Program-made: the position numbers and the translations under genes
Notes under the pieces: model-generated
Told to the model about the DNA's origin: nothing
Seen by the model: the letters and a program-made list of their open reading frames with translations, nothing else
The model's database searches: none
From: Pyxidicoccus caerfyrddinensis
GTDB lineage: Bacteria > Myxococcota > Myxococcia > Myxococcales > Myxococcaceae
Assembly: GCF_010894405.1 (NCBI RefSeq)
Contig: NZ_JAAIYA010000003.1
Span: 725,033 to 789,032, forward strand
Direction of reading: 5' to 3'
Length of the DNA stretch: 64,000 nt
Part shown: one piece after another, positions 1-9,500 of the stretch
Layout of the letters: each line of letters begins with the position of its first letter
Numbering within the stretch: position 1 is the first letter of the stretch

Positions 1-501
1 TCGAAGGCATTCACCAAGGAGGACGCGGGCGGGGACGAGGGGCTCCTGCCCGCACGGCCGCGTCCGGCGTCGGGGGAGAAGCGCTACATCACTCCGGAGG
101 GCTACCGGGCCCTGCAGGAGGAATTGCTCGCCACGCAGGGGCCGGACACCGGGGCGGCGGGGCTGACGCCGCTGGAGCTGGGCACGCGGCGCAAGGAGCG
201 GGAGCGGCGCGCGCGGGAGCTGGCGGCGGTGCTGGAGGAAGTGCGCGTCGTGGAGCCGGACGGGGCGCAGGAGGGCCGCGTCTTCTTCGGCGCATGGGTG
301 GAATTGGAGGACGAGGACGGAAGCCGCGTGCGCTACCGCATCGTCGGGCCGGACGAGGCGGACGTGAAGGCGGGCCGGTTGAGCGTGGAGTCGCCGCTGG
401 CGCGCGCGCTCCTGGGCAAGGAGGTGGGCGAGTCCGTGCTGGTGGAGCGGCCGCGCGGCGCGGTGGAGTACACGGTGACGCGGGTGGACTACGTGACGTG
501 A
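1..501 (+). CDS. greB: Transcription elongation factor GreB (5' end cut by window edge)
   Basis: Gre-family factors bind the RNA polymerase secondary channel and stimulate cleavage of backtracked transcripts. The reading frame is open from the first base and begins SKAFTKED, the usual GreB N-terminus directly after Met, so probably only the start codon is missing. An N-terminal coiled-coil half (RYITPEGYRAL, then LGTRRKERERRARELAAVLEE) is followed by the C-terminal FKBP-like half (GRVFFGAWVELEDEDG, YRIVGPDEAD, LGKEVGESVLV). The 166 visible residues match the family length. A GreA paralogue is the alternative, but the SKAFTKED start favours GreB. Confidence 0.88.
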   Translation, partial: SKAFTKEDAGGDEGLLPARPRPASGEKRYITPEGYRALQEELLATQGPDTGAAGLTPLELGTRRKERERRARELAAVLEEVRVVEPDGAQEGRVFFGAWVELEDEDGSRVRYRIVGPDEADVKAGRLSVESPLARALLGKEVGESVLVERPRGAVEYTVTRVDYVT

Positions 502-585
502 GCGTGGCGTGCACAAAAGCAGGTGGGGTGACGTGCCTCCGGTTATGTTGCGCGACCTTCAATTCCTGCTTCGTGGAGCCTACAA

Positions 586-1494
586 ATGAGAAGTCTCCTG
601 GCCGTCCTGGTGGCGATTCCCTCGGTGGCGCTGGCGCAGCTCCCGGACCCGGCGAAGGGGAACGTGACGAGCGAGCCTGTCGCCGGCAACGTGCACATGC
701 TGACGGGCGTGGGCGGCAACATCGGCGTGTCGGTGGGCCCGGACGGCCTGCTCATCGTCGACGACCAGTTCGAGGTACTGGCCCCGAAAATCAACAAGGC
801 CCTCGACAAGCTGAGCAAGGCGAAGATTTCGTACGTGCTGAACACGCACTACCACTTCGACCACACGGGCAGTAACGGCGTGTTCGGCCGCGAGGGCCGC
901 ATCGTCGCGCAGCGCGAGGTGCGCACGCGCCTGATTGCCGGCGTGGACATGGGCCCCATGGGCAAGATTCCTCCCGCGAAGAAGGAGGCCCTCCCGGTCA
1001 TCACCTACGACACGGGCATGTCCCTCTACTTCAACGGCGAGGAGATTCGCCTGACGCACCTGCCCGCGGGCCACACGGACGGCGACTCGCTGGTGTACTT
1101 CGCGGGCTCCAACGTGCTGCACATGGGCGACCACTTCTTCGTGGGCTCGTTCCCGTTCATCGACCTGAATAGCGGGGGCTCGGTGGAGGGCTACCTGGCC
1201 AACATCGAGAAGGTGCTGGCGACGCTGCCGCAGGGCGTGAAGATCATCCCCGGCCACGGTCCGCTGGCGGGCCGCGCGGAGCTGGAGAGCTTCGTGGCGG
1301 CCATCCGCGAGTCCGTGTCGCTGGTGCGCACGAAGCGCGAGGCCGGCAAGACGCTGGCGCAGGTGAAGGCCGAGGGCCTGCCGGAGAAGTTCAAGCCCTG
1401 GGGCGCCGGCTTCGTCAACCAGGACATGTGGCTGGAGACGGTGTTCACCAGCCTGGACAAGGGCGCGAAGAAGGTGAGCGCGCCCACGCCGTAG
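586..1494 (+). CDS. Exported metallo-beta-lactamase-fold hydrolase
   Basis: This 302-residue protein has a hydrophobic N-terminal signal peptide (MRSLLAVLVAIPSVALA, cleavage near residue 17), so it should act in the periplasm. The zinc motif HxHxDH is present as HYHFDH at residues 88-93, followed by further metal-ligand blocks: AGHTDGD, MGDHFF and PGHGPLAG. This is the arrangement of MBL-fold hydrolases, near subclass B-like and quinoprotein-associated enzymes. The substrate cannot be read from the sequence. A TGGAG ribosome site precedes the ATG. The gene stands alone, with a hairpin terminator just downstream. Confidence 0.85.
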   Translation: MRSLLAVLVAIPSVALAQLPDPAKGNVTSEPVAGNVHMLTGVGGNIGVSVGPDGLLIVDDQFEVLAPKINKALDKLSKAKISYVLNTHYHFDHTGSNGVFGREGRIVAQREVRTRLIAGVDMGPMGKIPPAKKEALPVITYDTGMSLYFNGEEIRLTHLPAGHTDGDSLVYFAGSNVLHMGDHFFVGSFPFIDLNSGGSVEGYLANIEKVLATLPQGVKIIPGHGPLAGRAELESFVAAIRESVSLVRTKREAGKTLAQVKAEGLPEKFKPWGAGFVNQDMWLETVFTSLDKGAKKVSAPTP

Positions 1495-1514
1495 TCGTCA
1501 GCTGAGTCAGTGCC

Positions 1515-1551
1515 CGGGGCTCACCGCGACGCGGTGGGCCCCGTTTCATTT
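1515..1551 (+). terminator. Intrinsic terminator after the MBL gene
   Basis: An 11-bp stem (CGGGGCTCACC at 1515-1525 paired with GGTGGGCCCCG at 1533-1543, one wobble) encloses a 7-nt loop and is followed by TTTCATTT. It lies between two convergent genes and overlaps the stop region of the minus-strand methyltransferase. Confidence 0.75.
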
Positions 1552-2262
1552 CCGCGTGGCGATGACGGTGCTGAGCGGCGTGAAGGGCTCGGGGAGGATG
1601 CCGTCGCGCACCTCGACGGTGAAGCCCTCCGCTTCCAACAGGGCGCGGGCGCGAGGCACCAGGAACGTCAGGTAGTACATGACGAACGGCGGTCGCCAGA
1701 GCGCGTTGCGCACGCGCATGGCGGCGTTGAAGCCCTTGGCCAGCCAGAAGCCCGGGTGGAGCTTCGAGGGCGGATGTGACGTGACGAAGACGAAGCGGCC
1801 GCCGGGGCGCAGCGCCCGGGCGATGCCGCGCACCAGCCGGGGCTCGTCCTCCTCGAGGATGTGGCCGAAGGCGCCGAAGCTGGTGACGACGTCGAACTCG
1901 CTGTGGAACGGAAGCTCCAGCGCGTCGCCGCGAGTGAATTCGAAGCGTGCGTCACCGGGTGCGCCGGAGAGGCGGCGGCTGGCCTCCTCGAGCATGCCCT
2001 GGCTGAGGTCGAAGCCGACGACGCGCTCGCGGGCGAGGGGCCGGAGGAAGCGCATCGCGGCGCCGGTGCCGCAGCACACGTCGAGCGCACTGCCGACGGA
2101 GCCGGGCGGCCCGAACTGCTCAATCGCGGCCTTGAGGACGGGGTCCGGGGTGCGGAAGGGCGTGTAGTCGAACTTGGGGGCGAGCAAATCGTACCCACGC
2201 TCGACGGAGGAGAGCGCCTGTTTGGCCAGCTCCTGGAAGGTGGGCCCTTGGCGGTGGAACAT
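1546..2262 (-). CDS. Class I SAM-dependent methyltransferase
   Basis: The start at 2262 (MFHRQGPTFQELAK) is chosen because GCGAGGG precedes it and the upstream in-frame sequence is Pro/Arg-rich and not protein-like. The 238-residue product carries the SAM-binding motif I as ALDVCCGTGAAMRFL, the acidic loop GFDLSQGML and motif GDALELPF, then ALRPGGRFVFV. This is a Methyltransf_11/25-type Rossmann enzyme. A hydrophobic, Trp/Tyr/Pro-rich segment (NALWRPPFVMYYLTFL) near the C-terminus may form a lipid-like substrate pocket. The methyl acceptor is unknown. It is divergent from the lipoprotein operon. Confidence 0.82.
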   Translation of the reverse strand: MFHRQGPTFQELAKQALSSVERGYDLLAPKFDYTPFRTPDPVLKAAIEQFGPPGSVGSALDVCCGTGAAMRFLRPLARERVVGFDLSQGMLEEASRRLSGAPGDARFEFTRGDALELPFHSEFDVVTSFGAFGHILEEDEPRLVRGIARALRPGGRFVFVTSHPPSKLHPGFWLAKGFNAAMRVRNALWRPPFVMYYLTFLVPRARALLEAEGFTVEVRDGILPEPFTPLSTVIATRK

Positions 2263-2369
2263 GGTGCCCTCGCATGTAGCGCATCTTCGGCCGGTGCAGG
2301 GGGCGCGGTGGTGGAAGTGGAAGGTGGACGACGCGAGCCCGGGCGGGGCGCGAGGCGGGGAGGATGGGT

Positions 2370-2375
2370 TAGGCT
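2370..2375 (+). promoter_or_regulatory. Possible -10 element of a near-leaderless promoter
   Basis: TAGGCT lies 9 nt before the ATG of the VWA lipoprotein gene, which has no purine-rich ribosome site (CGCCCC precedes the ATG). The same TA-hexamer spacing recurs at several other starts in this window. No clear -35 box is seen. Confidence 0.35.
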
Positions 2376-2384
2376 GCACGCCCC

Positions 2385-3497
2385 ATGCGCCGTGCCGCCG
2401 CGGTCGCCTTCCTGGCGCTCCTCTCCGTGTCCTGCCGTGACGAGCGGCTCGTGCCTTCGCTGCCGCCGGGCTACCACGTGGACACGTACGCGCAGCGCTC
2501 CGCCTCGGCGGTGGACGTGCTGTGGGTGGTGGATGATTCGGGCTCCATGGCGCCGAGGCAGGAGGCGCTGGCGCGCAACTTCCAGGCGTTCATCGCGCTG
2601 TTCCGCGAGGGGCGCATCGACTTCCGGATGGGCGTGGCGACGACGGACATCTTCACGCGTCCGGGAGAGCTGGTGGGCGAGCCGCGAGTGCTGGCCCCGG
2701 ACACGCCGGAGCTGGAGCGGGCGTTCGCGGACAGCGTGAGGGTGGGCACGCAGGGCAGCGCGTATGAGGCCGGCCTGGAGGCGGCGAGCCGCGTGCTGGA
2801 GCGCCAGGCGCGCGAGAACGCGCCGGTGCTGGAGGCGCGCGCCGCGTGCGAGTCGGGCTGTGCGTCGTCGGAAGCCTGCCGCGAGGAATGCGCGAAGGCG
2901 CATCCGGTGCCCTTCCTGCGTCCCGGGGCGTGGCTGTACCTGGCCTTCGTGACGGACGAGGACGACCGCTCGCCGCACGACGTGCGCACGTACTGGCGGA
3001 TGTTCGAGCAGGCGAAGGGGATTGGGAATGATGGGACGGTGGTGGCGTCGGCCATCATCGGAGACGTGCCGGCGAACGGGTGCGGCGCGGAGCCGGGGAC
3101 GCGCTACGCGGAGCTGGTGAGGCTCACGGGGGGCGAGGTGGGGAGCATCTGCGACGCGGATTTCGCGGACACGCTGCGCACGCTGGCGACGAGCGCGGTG
3201 GGCCTGCGGCGCACGTTCGCGCTGGAGCAGGCCCCGAAGGTGGAGACGCTCCGGGTGCGCGTGCGCCATCCGTGTGGCACGGCACAGGAGTCACTCCAGG
3301 GTTGCGAGTCCGTGGACCGCACTGCCTGCGAGAAGCAGTCGGCGGAGGCGTTGGACGCGGTGTGCACGCCGGTGCAGGGCGGGGCGGATGGATGGACGTA
3401 CGAGCCGGCGAGGCGGGTGGTCTTCTTCGCGGGTGACTCCGTTCCGGGGCTCGGCACGAGGGTGGAGTTGGAATACGTGGAGGAGGACGCGTCGTGA
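2385..3497 (+). CDS. VWA-domain lipoprotein, first gene of lipoprotein operon
   Basis: A 370-residue predicted lipoprotein with signal peptide MRRAAAVAFLALLSVSC, the lipobox Cys being residue 17. A von Willebrand A fold follows: VDVLWVVDDSGSM gives a MIDAS DxSxS at residues 50-54, with later metal-site elements TTDIFT and FVTDEDD. Several Cys pairs occur, for example in CESGCASSEACREEC, so it is probably disulfide-bonded outside the cytoplasm. VWA lipoproteins usually bind protein partners through metal. Its stop overlaps the next start. Which partner it binds is unknown, but the four following lipoproteins are obvious candidates. Confidence 0.85.
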   Translation: MRRAAAVAFLALLSVSCRDERLVPSLPPGYHVDTYAQRSASAVDVLWVVDDSGSMAPRQEALARNFQAFIALFREGRIDFRMGVATTDIFTRPGELVGEPRVLAPDTPELERAFADSVRVGTQGSAYEAGLEAASRVLERQARENAPVLEARAACESGCASSEACREECAKAHPVPFLRPGAWLYLAFVTDEDDRSPHDVRTYWRMFEQAKGIGNDGTVVASAIIGDVPANGCGAEPGTRYAELVRLTGGEVGSICDADFADTLRTLATSAVGLRRTFALEQAPKVETLRVRVRHPCGTAQESLQGCESVDRTACEKQSAEALDAVCTPVQGGADGWTYEPARRVVFFAGDSVPGLGTRVELEYVEEDAS

Positions 3498-5062
3498 GGC
3501 GTCGCTGCGACACGTCTCCACTGGCGTCGTGCGCCCGTGTTCTCCACAAGTTGTTCAGCTCGTTTGAGGCGCCTCGCGCGAATGCGGAACAGCACCTGGT
3601 GTCGCGTGCTCGCGTTCTCCACAAGTTGCCCATCCTGCTCCTCGCGCTCCTCTGCCTCCTCGGAGCCGCGTGTGGCGGAGACGGGCCCGCGCGCCCGGTG
3701 CTTCCCCGCTGGGTTGCTCCGGAGCCGACGCTCGACTTCGGCCCGGTGCCCGCGCTGAACGAGCGCACGGTGACGCTGCCGCTGGTGAACGCGGGCCGCG
3801 CATCGCTGCGAGTCCTCGGAGTCACGGTGCGCGAAGCGGAGACCCCCTTTCGCGTGGTCTCCGCGCCGCAAGAAGTCGCCGCGCAGAGCGAGGCCCCCGT
3901 GACACTGGCCTTCGTCCCTCCACGCGAGGCGGCCTACACGGCGACGCTGGAGCTGCACACGGACGACCCGGAGCAGGGCGCGGTGGAGGTCTCACTCCGG
4001 GGAGAGGGCCGCACCGCAGCCAGTATCGAAGTGGACCCGCAGCAGCTCGACTTCGGCCGGGTGTCGGAAGGAAGCGCTGCGGTGCGGACCTTCACGGTGC
4101 GCTCGCGGGGCAGCGCTCCTCTGGTCCTGGAGGAAATCGGGCTCACGAGCGACACCCCCGCCACCTTCGAGCTGCTCGGCTCGACGCGAACCCCGGCGGT
4201 GCTGGACACCGGCACCGAGGTCCCCATCACCGTGCGCTACACCATGCTCGTGGGGTCCATGTCCGAGCCCACGAACGGCACCCTGCGCCTGCGCACCACG
4301 GACCCCGACCACCGCGAGGCCACGGTGCCGCTGCGCGGAGGAATGAACCGCGCGCCCGTCCCTGTGATGGCACCGCTGGGAGCCAGTGCACCGGGTCAGG
4401 AGGTGACGCTCGACGCAACGGGCTCGCAGGACCCGGATGGAGACACACCGCTCACGTATCAATGGACCCTCCGCCAGCGGCCCGTGGGTTCCCAGGCCGC
4501 CATCGCCCAGGCGGGAGCAGCAAGCACCGTGCTGCGGTTGGACCCGCTGGTTCCAGGCGAGTACGAGGTGGAGCTGCACGTGACGGATGCGGCGGGGGCT
4601 CGGAGCCTCCAGCCCGCGACGGCCCGCGTGGTGGCGGTGCCCGCGCAGCGACTGCTGGTGGAGGTGTCCTGGAACAACGCGCTGACGGACCTGGACCTGC
4701 ACGTGCTGCGCGGGGCGGATGTGGTGTTGGGCTCCGCGCCGGATGACTGTCATTACGCGAATCCGCGTCCGGACTGGGGAGCACCCGGCCCGCTGGACGA
4801 CCCGGAGCTGCTGCGCGACCGGCTGACGGGCTACGGGCCGGAGGTGTTCGGCTACGAGAGCCCCGTGTCCGGGACGTACCGCGTGGCGGTGGTGCTGGCT
4901 CGGGGGAATGGAGCCGTGGACCCTCGCAGCGAGGCCACGGTGCGGGTGTACGACCGGGGCGTGCTCAAGGGCGAGTTCCGCCGCACGCTGGCGAAGCAGG
5001 GCGACGTGTGGACGGTGGCGGACGTGCAGTGGCCCGCGGGCATCGTCACGGAGGTGCCGTGA
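3494..5062 (+). CDS. Lipoprotein with ASH-type and PKD-like beta-sandwich domains
   Basis: The GTG at 3494 overlaps the previous stop (GTGA) and has GGAGG 7 nt upstream, giving 522 residues. A second GTG at 3599 gives a cleaner lipoprotein signal (SRARVLHKLPILLLALLCLLGAAC). Between them lies a 75-bp duplication, so the second may be the ancestral start. Two ASH/choice-of-anchor-D repeats follow (LDFGPVPALNERTVTLPL and LDFGRVSEGSAAVRTFTV). Next comes a PKD-like domain (VTLDATGSQDPDGDTPLTY) and a C-terminal domain with LLVEVSWNNALTDLDLHV. It should be an extended outer-surface or periplasmic adhesin-like protein. Function is unknown. Confidence 0.82.
   Translation: MRRRCDTSPLASCARVLHKLFSSFEAPRANAEQHLVSRARVLHKLPILLLALLCLLGAACGGDGPARPVLPRWVAPEPTLDFGPVPALNERTVTLPLVNAGRASLRVLGVTVREAETPFRVVSAPQEVAAQSEAPVTLAFVPPREAAYTATLELHTDDPEQGAVEVSLRGEGRTAASIEVDPQQLDFGRVSEGSAAVRTFTVRSRGSAPLVLEEIGLTSDTPATFELLGSTRTPAVLDTGTEVPITVRYTMLVGSMSEPTNGTLRLRTTDPDHREATVPLRGGMNRAPVPVMAPLGASAPGQEVTLDATGSQDPDGDTPLTYQWTLRQRPVGSQAAIAQAGAASTVLRLDPLVPGEYEVELHVTDAAGARSLQPATARVVAVPAQRLLVEVSWNNALTDLDLHVLRGADVVLGSAPDDCHYANPRPDWGAPGPLDDPELLRDRLTGYGPEVFGYESPVSGTYRVAVVLARGNGAVDPRSEATVRVYDRGVLKGEFRRTLAKQGDVWTVADVQWPAGIVTEVP
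3524..3628 (+). repeat. In-frame 75-bp tandem duplication around the lipoprotein start
   Basis: Bases 3524-3553 and 3599-3628 match at about 25 of 30 positions, including an identical 15-mer (GTTCTCCACAAGTTG) at 3539 and 3614. The 75-bp offset is exactly 25 codons, so the peptide ARVLHKL appears twice in the predicted N-terminus. The GTG at 3599 aligns with GCG at 3524. Confidence 0.7.
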
Positions 5063-6540
5063 TGGCGCGCGCACTCACACGCGTCTCGCTGCTGTTCGCC
5101 CTGTTCCTCGCGGCCTGTTCCTCCGACCCCGCGAAGCCCGTGCCCGATGCGGGCCCCGAAGTCTCCGCTTGCGAGCACCGCGACGACTGTGAGGGAGGCC
5201 AGGTCTGCGGGACGGAAGGCTTCTGCGGCCCGTGCGAGTCCAGTGGCCAGTGCCGACTGAAGGAACGCTGCGAAGCGGACGCGCGGGTCTGCACCCTCCG
5301 CGAGGGCTGGGGCACCGACTGCACGGCCAGCGCGGATTGCGAGCTCGGGATGTGGTGCCGGCAGGGACTCTGTCGCCAGCGCGCGGACGTGGTCCTCTGT
5401 CCCTCAGGCACGCGAGGAGAGTGTCCGACAGGCCAGCGCTGCAACACGGCGAACCTCGTGTGTGAAGAGGACCTGGGCTGCGTGGAGGACGCGGACTGCG
5501 GTTTGGAGGAGCGCTGCAATACGGGGCTGCACGCCTGCGTGCCCCGCTGCAGCGAGGCCACGGAGTCCCAGGTCTGTGCCTCCGGAGAGCGCTGCGCTGA
5601 AGGCCGCTGCGTCCAGTGCGAGGCGGATGCGGAGTGCGGGCCCGGCCTTCGTTGTGACGCCGCGGGACGCTGCGCGGCGTCCCCTCGTTGCTACTCGGAC
5701 CGGGACTGCACGGTACACCTCCAGTGCCACGTGCCGAGCGGAGCATGCCTGCCCGAGCCACCGCCCTGCACCTCGGACGACGGCTGCGCGGCCGACCAAC
5801 GCTGTGAAATAGGAACCGGCACCTGTGTATCGAGGGCCTGCGAGCCGGACACACTGGAGCCCAACGACACCATCCCCACGGCATCTCCGGTACGAGCGAG
5901 CCGATACCTTGGCCTCACGCTCTGCCCGGACGACGTGGACCACTTCTCCATCGCGTTGGAGCGAGGTGACCAGCTCGGGGTGAACGTGGAGGCGGACGCC
6001 TTCGCGGAGCCAGCCTTCACCACCACGCTCCAGGACGCGAGCGGAAGGGTGCTCGCTTCGGGACACTTCCTGGCGACGCATGTCGCGGCGGTCCCCGGCA
6101 CATACACCGTGCGCATCGCGGCGCGGAGCAGTGCGGCGCGAGCGTACGACGTGGGCTTCTTCCTCTCACGGGGAACACCGTGCGACGACGACTCCCACGA
6201 GCCCAATGACACTCCCGCTACGGCGACAGCCCTGACGGCGGGCCTGTCGCTGGAAGGGATGCTGTGTCCGCAAGACCAGGACCACTTCCGTCTCACCGTG
6301 CCGGAGGGGCAGGGCGTGCGGGTGTCACTGTCGAACTACGTCGCCGCGGACGGCTTGCTACGCCTGTGTCTCCTCGAAGGAGCGGACCCCCACGAGCTGG
6401 GCTGCTCCACCGAGGCCAACGGAGCGACGGTCTCACTGCCCACCTCCATCGCAGGAGGAAAGACGCTCACCGCGCGAGTCACCGGAGCCGATGCGCGCAC
6501 TGCGAATGGCTACACCCTCCGCGCGGAGCTGCTGCCATGA
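5062..6540 (+). CDS. Cys-rich lipoprotein with two PPC-like domains
   Basis: The ATG at 5062 overlaps the upstream stop (ATGA) and gives a good lipoprotein signal (MARALTRVSLLFALFLAAC). Residues from about 30 to 260 hold many short Cys modules of the type DCxxGxxCxxGxC, like those in myxobacterial surface proteins. The C-terminal half holds two PPC-like beta domains, each opened by an EPNDT motif with D(V/Q)DHF after it (LEPNDTIPTASP and HEPNDTPATATA). The length is 492 residues. It is co-translated with its neighbours. PPC domains usually assist secretion or binding of exported enzymes; here no enzyme is attached. Confidence 0.82.
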   Translation: MARALTRVSLLFALFLAACSSDPAKPVPDAGPEVSACEHRDDCEGGQVCGTEGFCGPCESSGQCRLKERCEADARVCTLREGWGTDCTASADCELGMWCRQGLCRQRADVVLCPSGTRGECPTGQRCNTANLVCEEDLGCVEDADCGLEERCNTGLHACVPRCSEATESQVCASGERCAEGRCVQCEADAECGPGLRCDAAGRCAASPRCYSDRDCTVHLQCHVPSGACLPEPPPCTSDDGCAADQRCEIGTGTCVSRACEPDTLEPNDTIPTASPVRASRYLGLTLCPDDVDHFSIALERGDQLGVNVEADAFAEPAFTTTLQDASGRVLASGHFLATHVAAVPGTYTVRIAARSSAARAYDVGFFLSRGTPCDDDSHEPNDTPATATALTAGLSLEGMLCPQDQDHFRLTVPEGQGVRVSLSNYVAADGLLRLCLLEGADPHELGCSTEANGATVSLPTSIAGGKTLTARVTGADARTANGYTLRAELLP

Positions 6541-9500
6541 GCCATGGCCGCCGGACCCGGTGCCATGTCACCGCCATCGCAGGCCTCCTGCGTCTGGCGG
6601 TGCTGCTCGTGCTCGCCGCCTGTGGTGACAGCCCGCGTCCGCCGGGAGTCACCCCCGACGCCGGCCTCATCGATGGGGGAAGCGGAGCCGAAGACGCGGG
6701 CACGGATGCGGGCTCCCAACCCGACGCGGGCCCCGCCCCCACGCTCAACTCGCTCCTGCCAGCACGGGGCGACAGTCGAGGTGGCACCTGGGTGCGACTG
6801 ACGGGCAGCGGCTTCGTCCAGGGCGTGGCCGCGACTCCCACGGAAGCAGCCCGCCGCACGGTGCTCGAGCTGGGCGAGCGCGAGGTGCGCGACTTTCAAA
6901 TCATCGACGACACTTCGCTCGACCTCCGGACACCGCCGGGCGTTCCCGGGCCCGCGAGCATCACGCTGGAGAACCCGCGAGGCACGGCTCGCTGCGAAGC
7001 CTGCTTCACGTACTTCGAATCCTTCGACCTGCGAGACCTCTCTCCGGCGGAAGGTGCGCTCTCCGGTGGCAACACGGTGACACTGGTGGGCACGGGCTTC
7101 CCCGCGCAGCTCCAGGTCCTCTTCGGAGGCACGGCGAGTCCCGCCGTCACACGAGTCTCCTCCACCGAATTGCGAGTCGTCGTCCCCCGAGCCCTGAACG
7201 AGGGGCCCGTGGACGTAAGGGTCCACGGGCAGGGAAGCGGAGGCGTGCTGCGGCGCGCGTATCGCTACATCAGCGACCCACGAATCACGGACCTCGCTCC
7301 GCTCACCGGCCCTCAGTCCGGAGGCACGCGGGTGGTGCTCACGGGGAAGGGCTTCGAGGGCACGACTGCCGTCCTCTTCGGAAGCACCCCCGCCCCACTG
7401 TTCCAGGTGGACTCACCATCCCAGCTCACGGCGACCACGCCACCGGGCCCGAGCGCGGGAGCCCTCGACGTGACAGTCCTCACCCCGCGAGGCCCCTGGA
7501 AGGTACGCAACGGCTTCACCTACGAGGAGTCCACCCCGGGCACTCTCGCCCTGCGCGGAGTCTTCCCCCACGTCGGCACGAGGGCGGACGGCACGGTGAC
7601 GCTCACGGGGAGCGGGCTCGACGCGCCAGGCCTCGCGGTGTCCTTCGGAGGTCAGGCCGTCCCGCTCGTCACGGCCACGCCGACCACGGCCACTGTCACT
7701 GTACCCGTGCAATCCTCGCTGCCACGCATCGTCACCGTGAGCGCCACGGCCGGCACCGAGAGCACCAGCCTCCCGAATGGCTACACCTTCCGGCTCGCGC
7801 TCTCCCAGGTGACGCCCGACGCGGGGCCCACCGCCGGCGGGACGCAGGTCACGGTGGAAGGAACGTTCATTCCACCGGACGCGGTGGCGCGGGTGGGGGC
7901 GCTCGACGCCACGGCGGCCGCGACGCCCACGCAGGAACAGCTTCTCTTCACGACACCTCCAGGAGGCGCGGGCGCGCAGGCCCTCCATGTCTTCTCCGCG
8001 AGCGACCCGGAGAACGAAGCCCTCCTGCCGGCCGCCTTCAGCTACGAGGCGCCGCTCATGCTCGCGCAGTTGGAGCCCGTCCGAGGAGCCATCGCCGGAG
8101 GCACCCGCGTGACGGTGCGAGGCGCGGGCTTCGGTGCAGGCACCACCGTCACCTTCGGAGGCGAGCCCGCGACGGACGTGCAGGTGGTGGACGGCCACAC
8201 GCTGACCTGCCGCACGCCGTCCTCGCGAGTGCAGTCCCCGGTGGAGGTGGCCCTCACGCGAGGAACCACCCGCACCGCGCTGCCCGAGGTCTTCACCTAC
8301 TTCGACCCAAGGGGCCCCGGAGGACTCTCCGGTGGACCGCTCACGGGCACGCTGAACGTCACGGTGCTCGACACCTCGTCGGGGGCCTACGGTCAGCCGG
8401 TCGCGGGAGCACGGGTGATGCTCGGCCCGTATGCGTCGACTCCGCTCCAGGGCGTCACGGATGCGAGGGGCCAACTCACGCTCTCGGACCCACGGATGGT
8501 GGGCGCACAGGTCGCCACGGCCTTCAAGGACGGCTACGACGCGGTGACGGTGGCGGGCATCCGCGCGGAGAACCTGACGGTGTTCCTGCGCAAGCTCACG
8601 AGCGACGGCAACCCGGGCAACCCACCCGAGCTTTCCCCCGCCGCCATCACCGGTCGGGTGCGAGGCTTCAAGCCACCGAGGCCCCTCGGCCCGAATGAAG
8701 TGTTGGAGGCCCGAGTCTTCGTCGCCCAGCCGAGCCCCACCTCCGGCCCGCCCTTCGCGGGACCGGGAGACCGGCGCGCGGACACGTGGCGCGTGCGAGA
8801 GGACGGAGGCACGTTCCAGGTCCACAGCCAGCCCGGCCTGCGCGCGGTGTACGCGGTGCTGGGCGTACTGAAGGACGAGGTGGATTTCGAGCCCTACCTG
8901 CTCGGAGTGCGGCGCGGCATCGCGGCCTCATCCACGCGAGTCGCGCAAGGGCAGGACGTGGTGCTCGACATGCACCTGGACGTCACCGCGCCGCTCACGG
9001 TGGACGGCCCCATCAACATGTCGGGACAGCCCGCGCTGCACCAGGTGTACGCGTGGCTGGACCTGGGCGCGGAGGGACTGGTGCCGCACCCGCACAACTG
9101 GGGCACGGGGACGCGCTTCTTCTCCGTCATCGAAGGCCCGGGTCCACGGCTCACGTTCCCCGGCCTGCCACGGCTGGACGGAGCGAGCCTCCTGTTCCTC
9201 GACCTGCTGCGAGGCACCACCACGTATCCGCAGAGCCTGCTCTACCACCGTCAGCCGGGAGACCCCGCGCAGGGCATGACGCTCGGGCCCCTGCTACCGC
9301 TACCAACCTTCACCGTCCCTCCATCCGGCCAGCGCTTCACTGGCGAGGTGGCGTGGAGCACGGCCCCGTCGTCCACGGAGCCCGACGTGCAGCGGCTCAC
9401 TCTCACCGCGCTGGGCGAAGGCAGCGGCATCCGCTGGACGGCCATCCTCCCGGCAGGAGTGACTCACGTCACGCTGCCAGTCCCCGCGCTGGAGTTGCTC

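Noticed and set aside
1668..3269. A 533-codon minus-strand frame across the VWA gene
   Set aside because: It is Arg/His/Ala-rich antisense shadow without any domain, signal or ribosome site; the plus-strand VWA lipoprotein explains the region.
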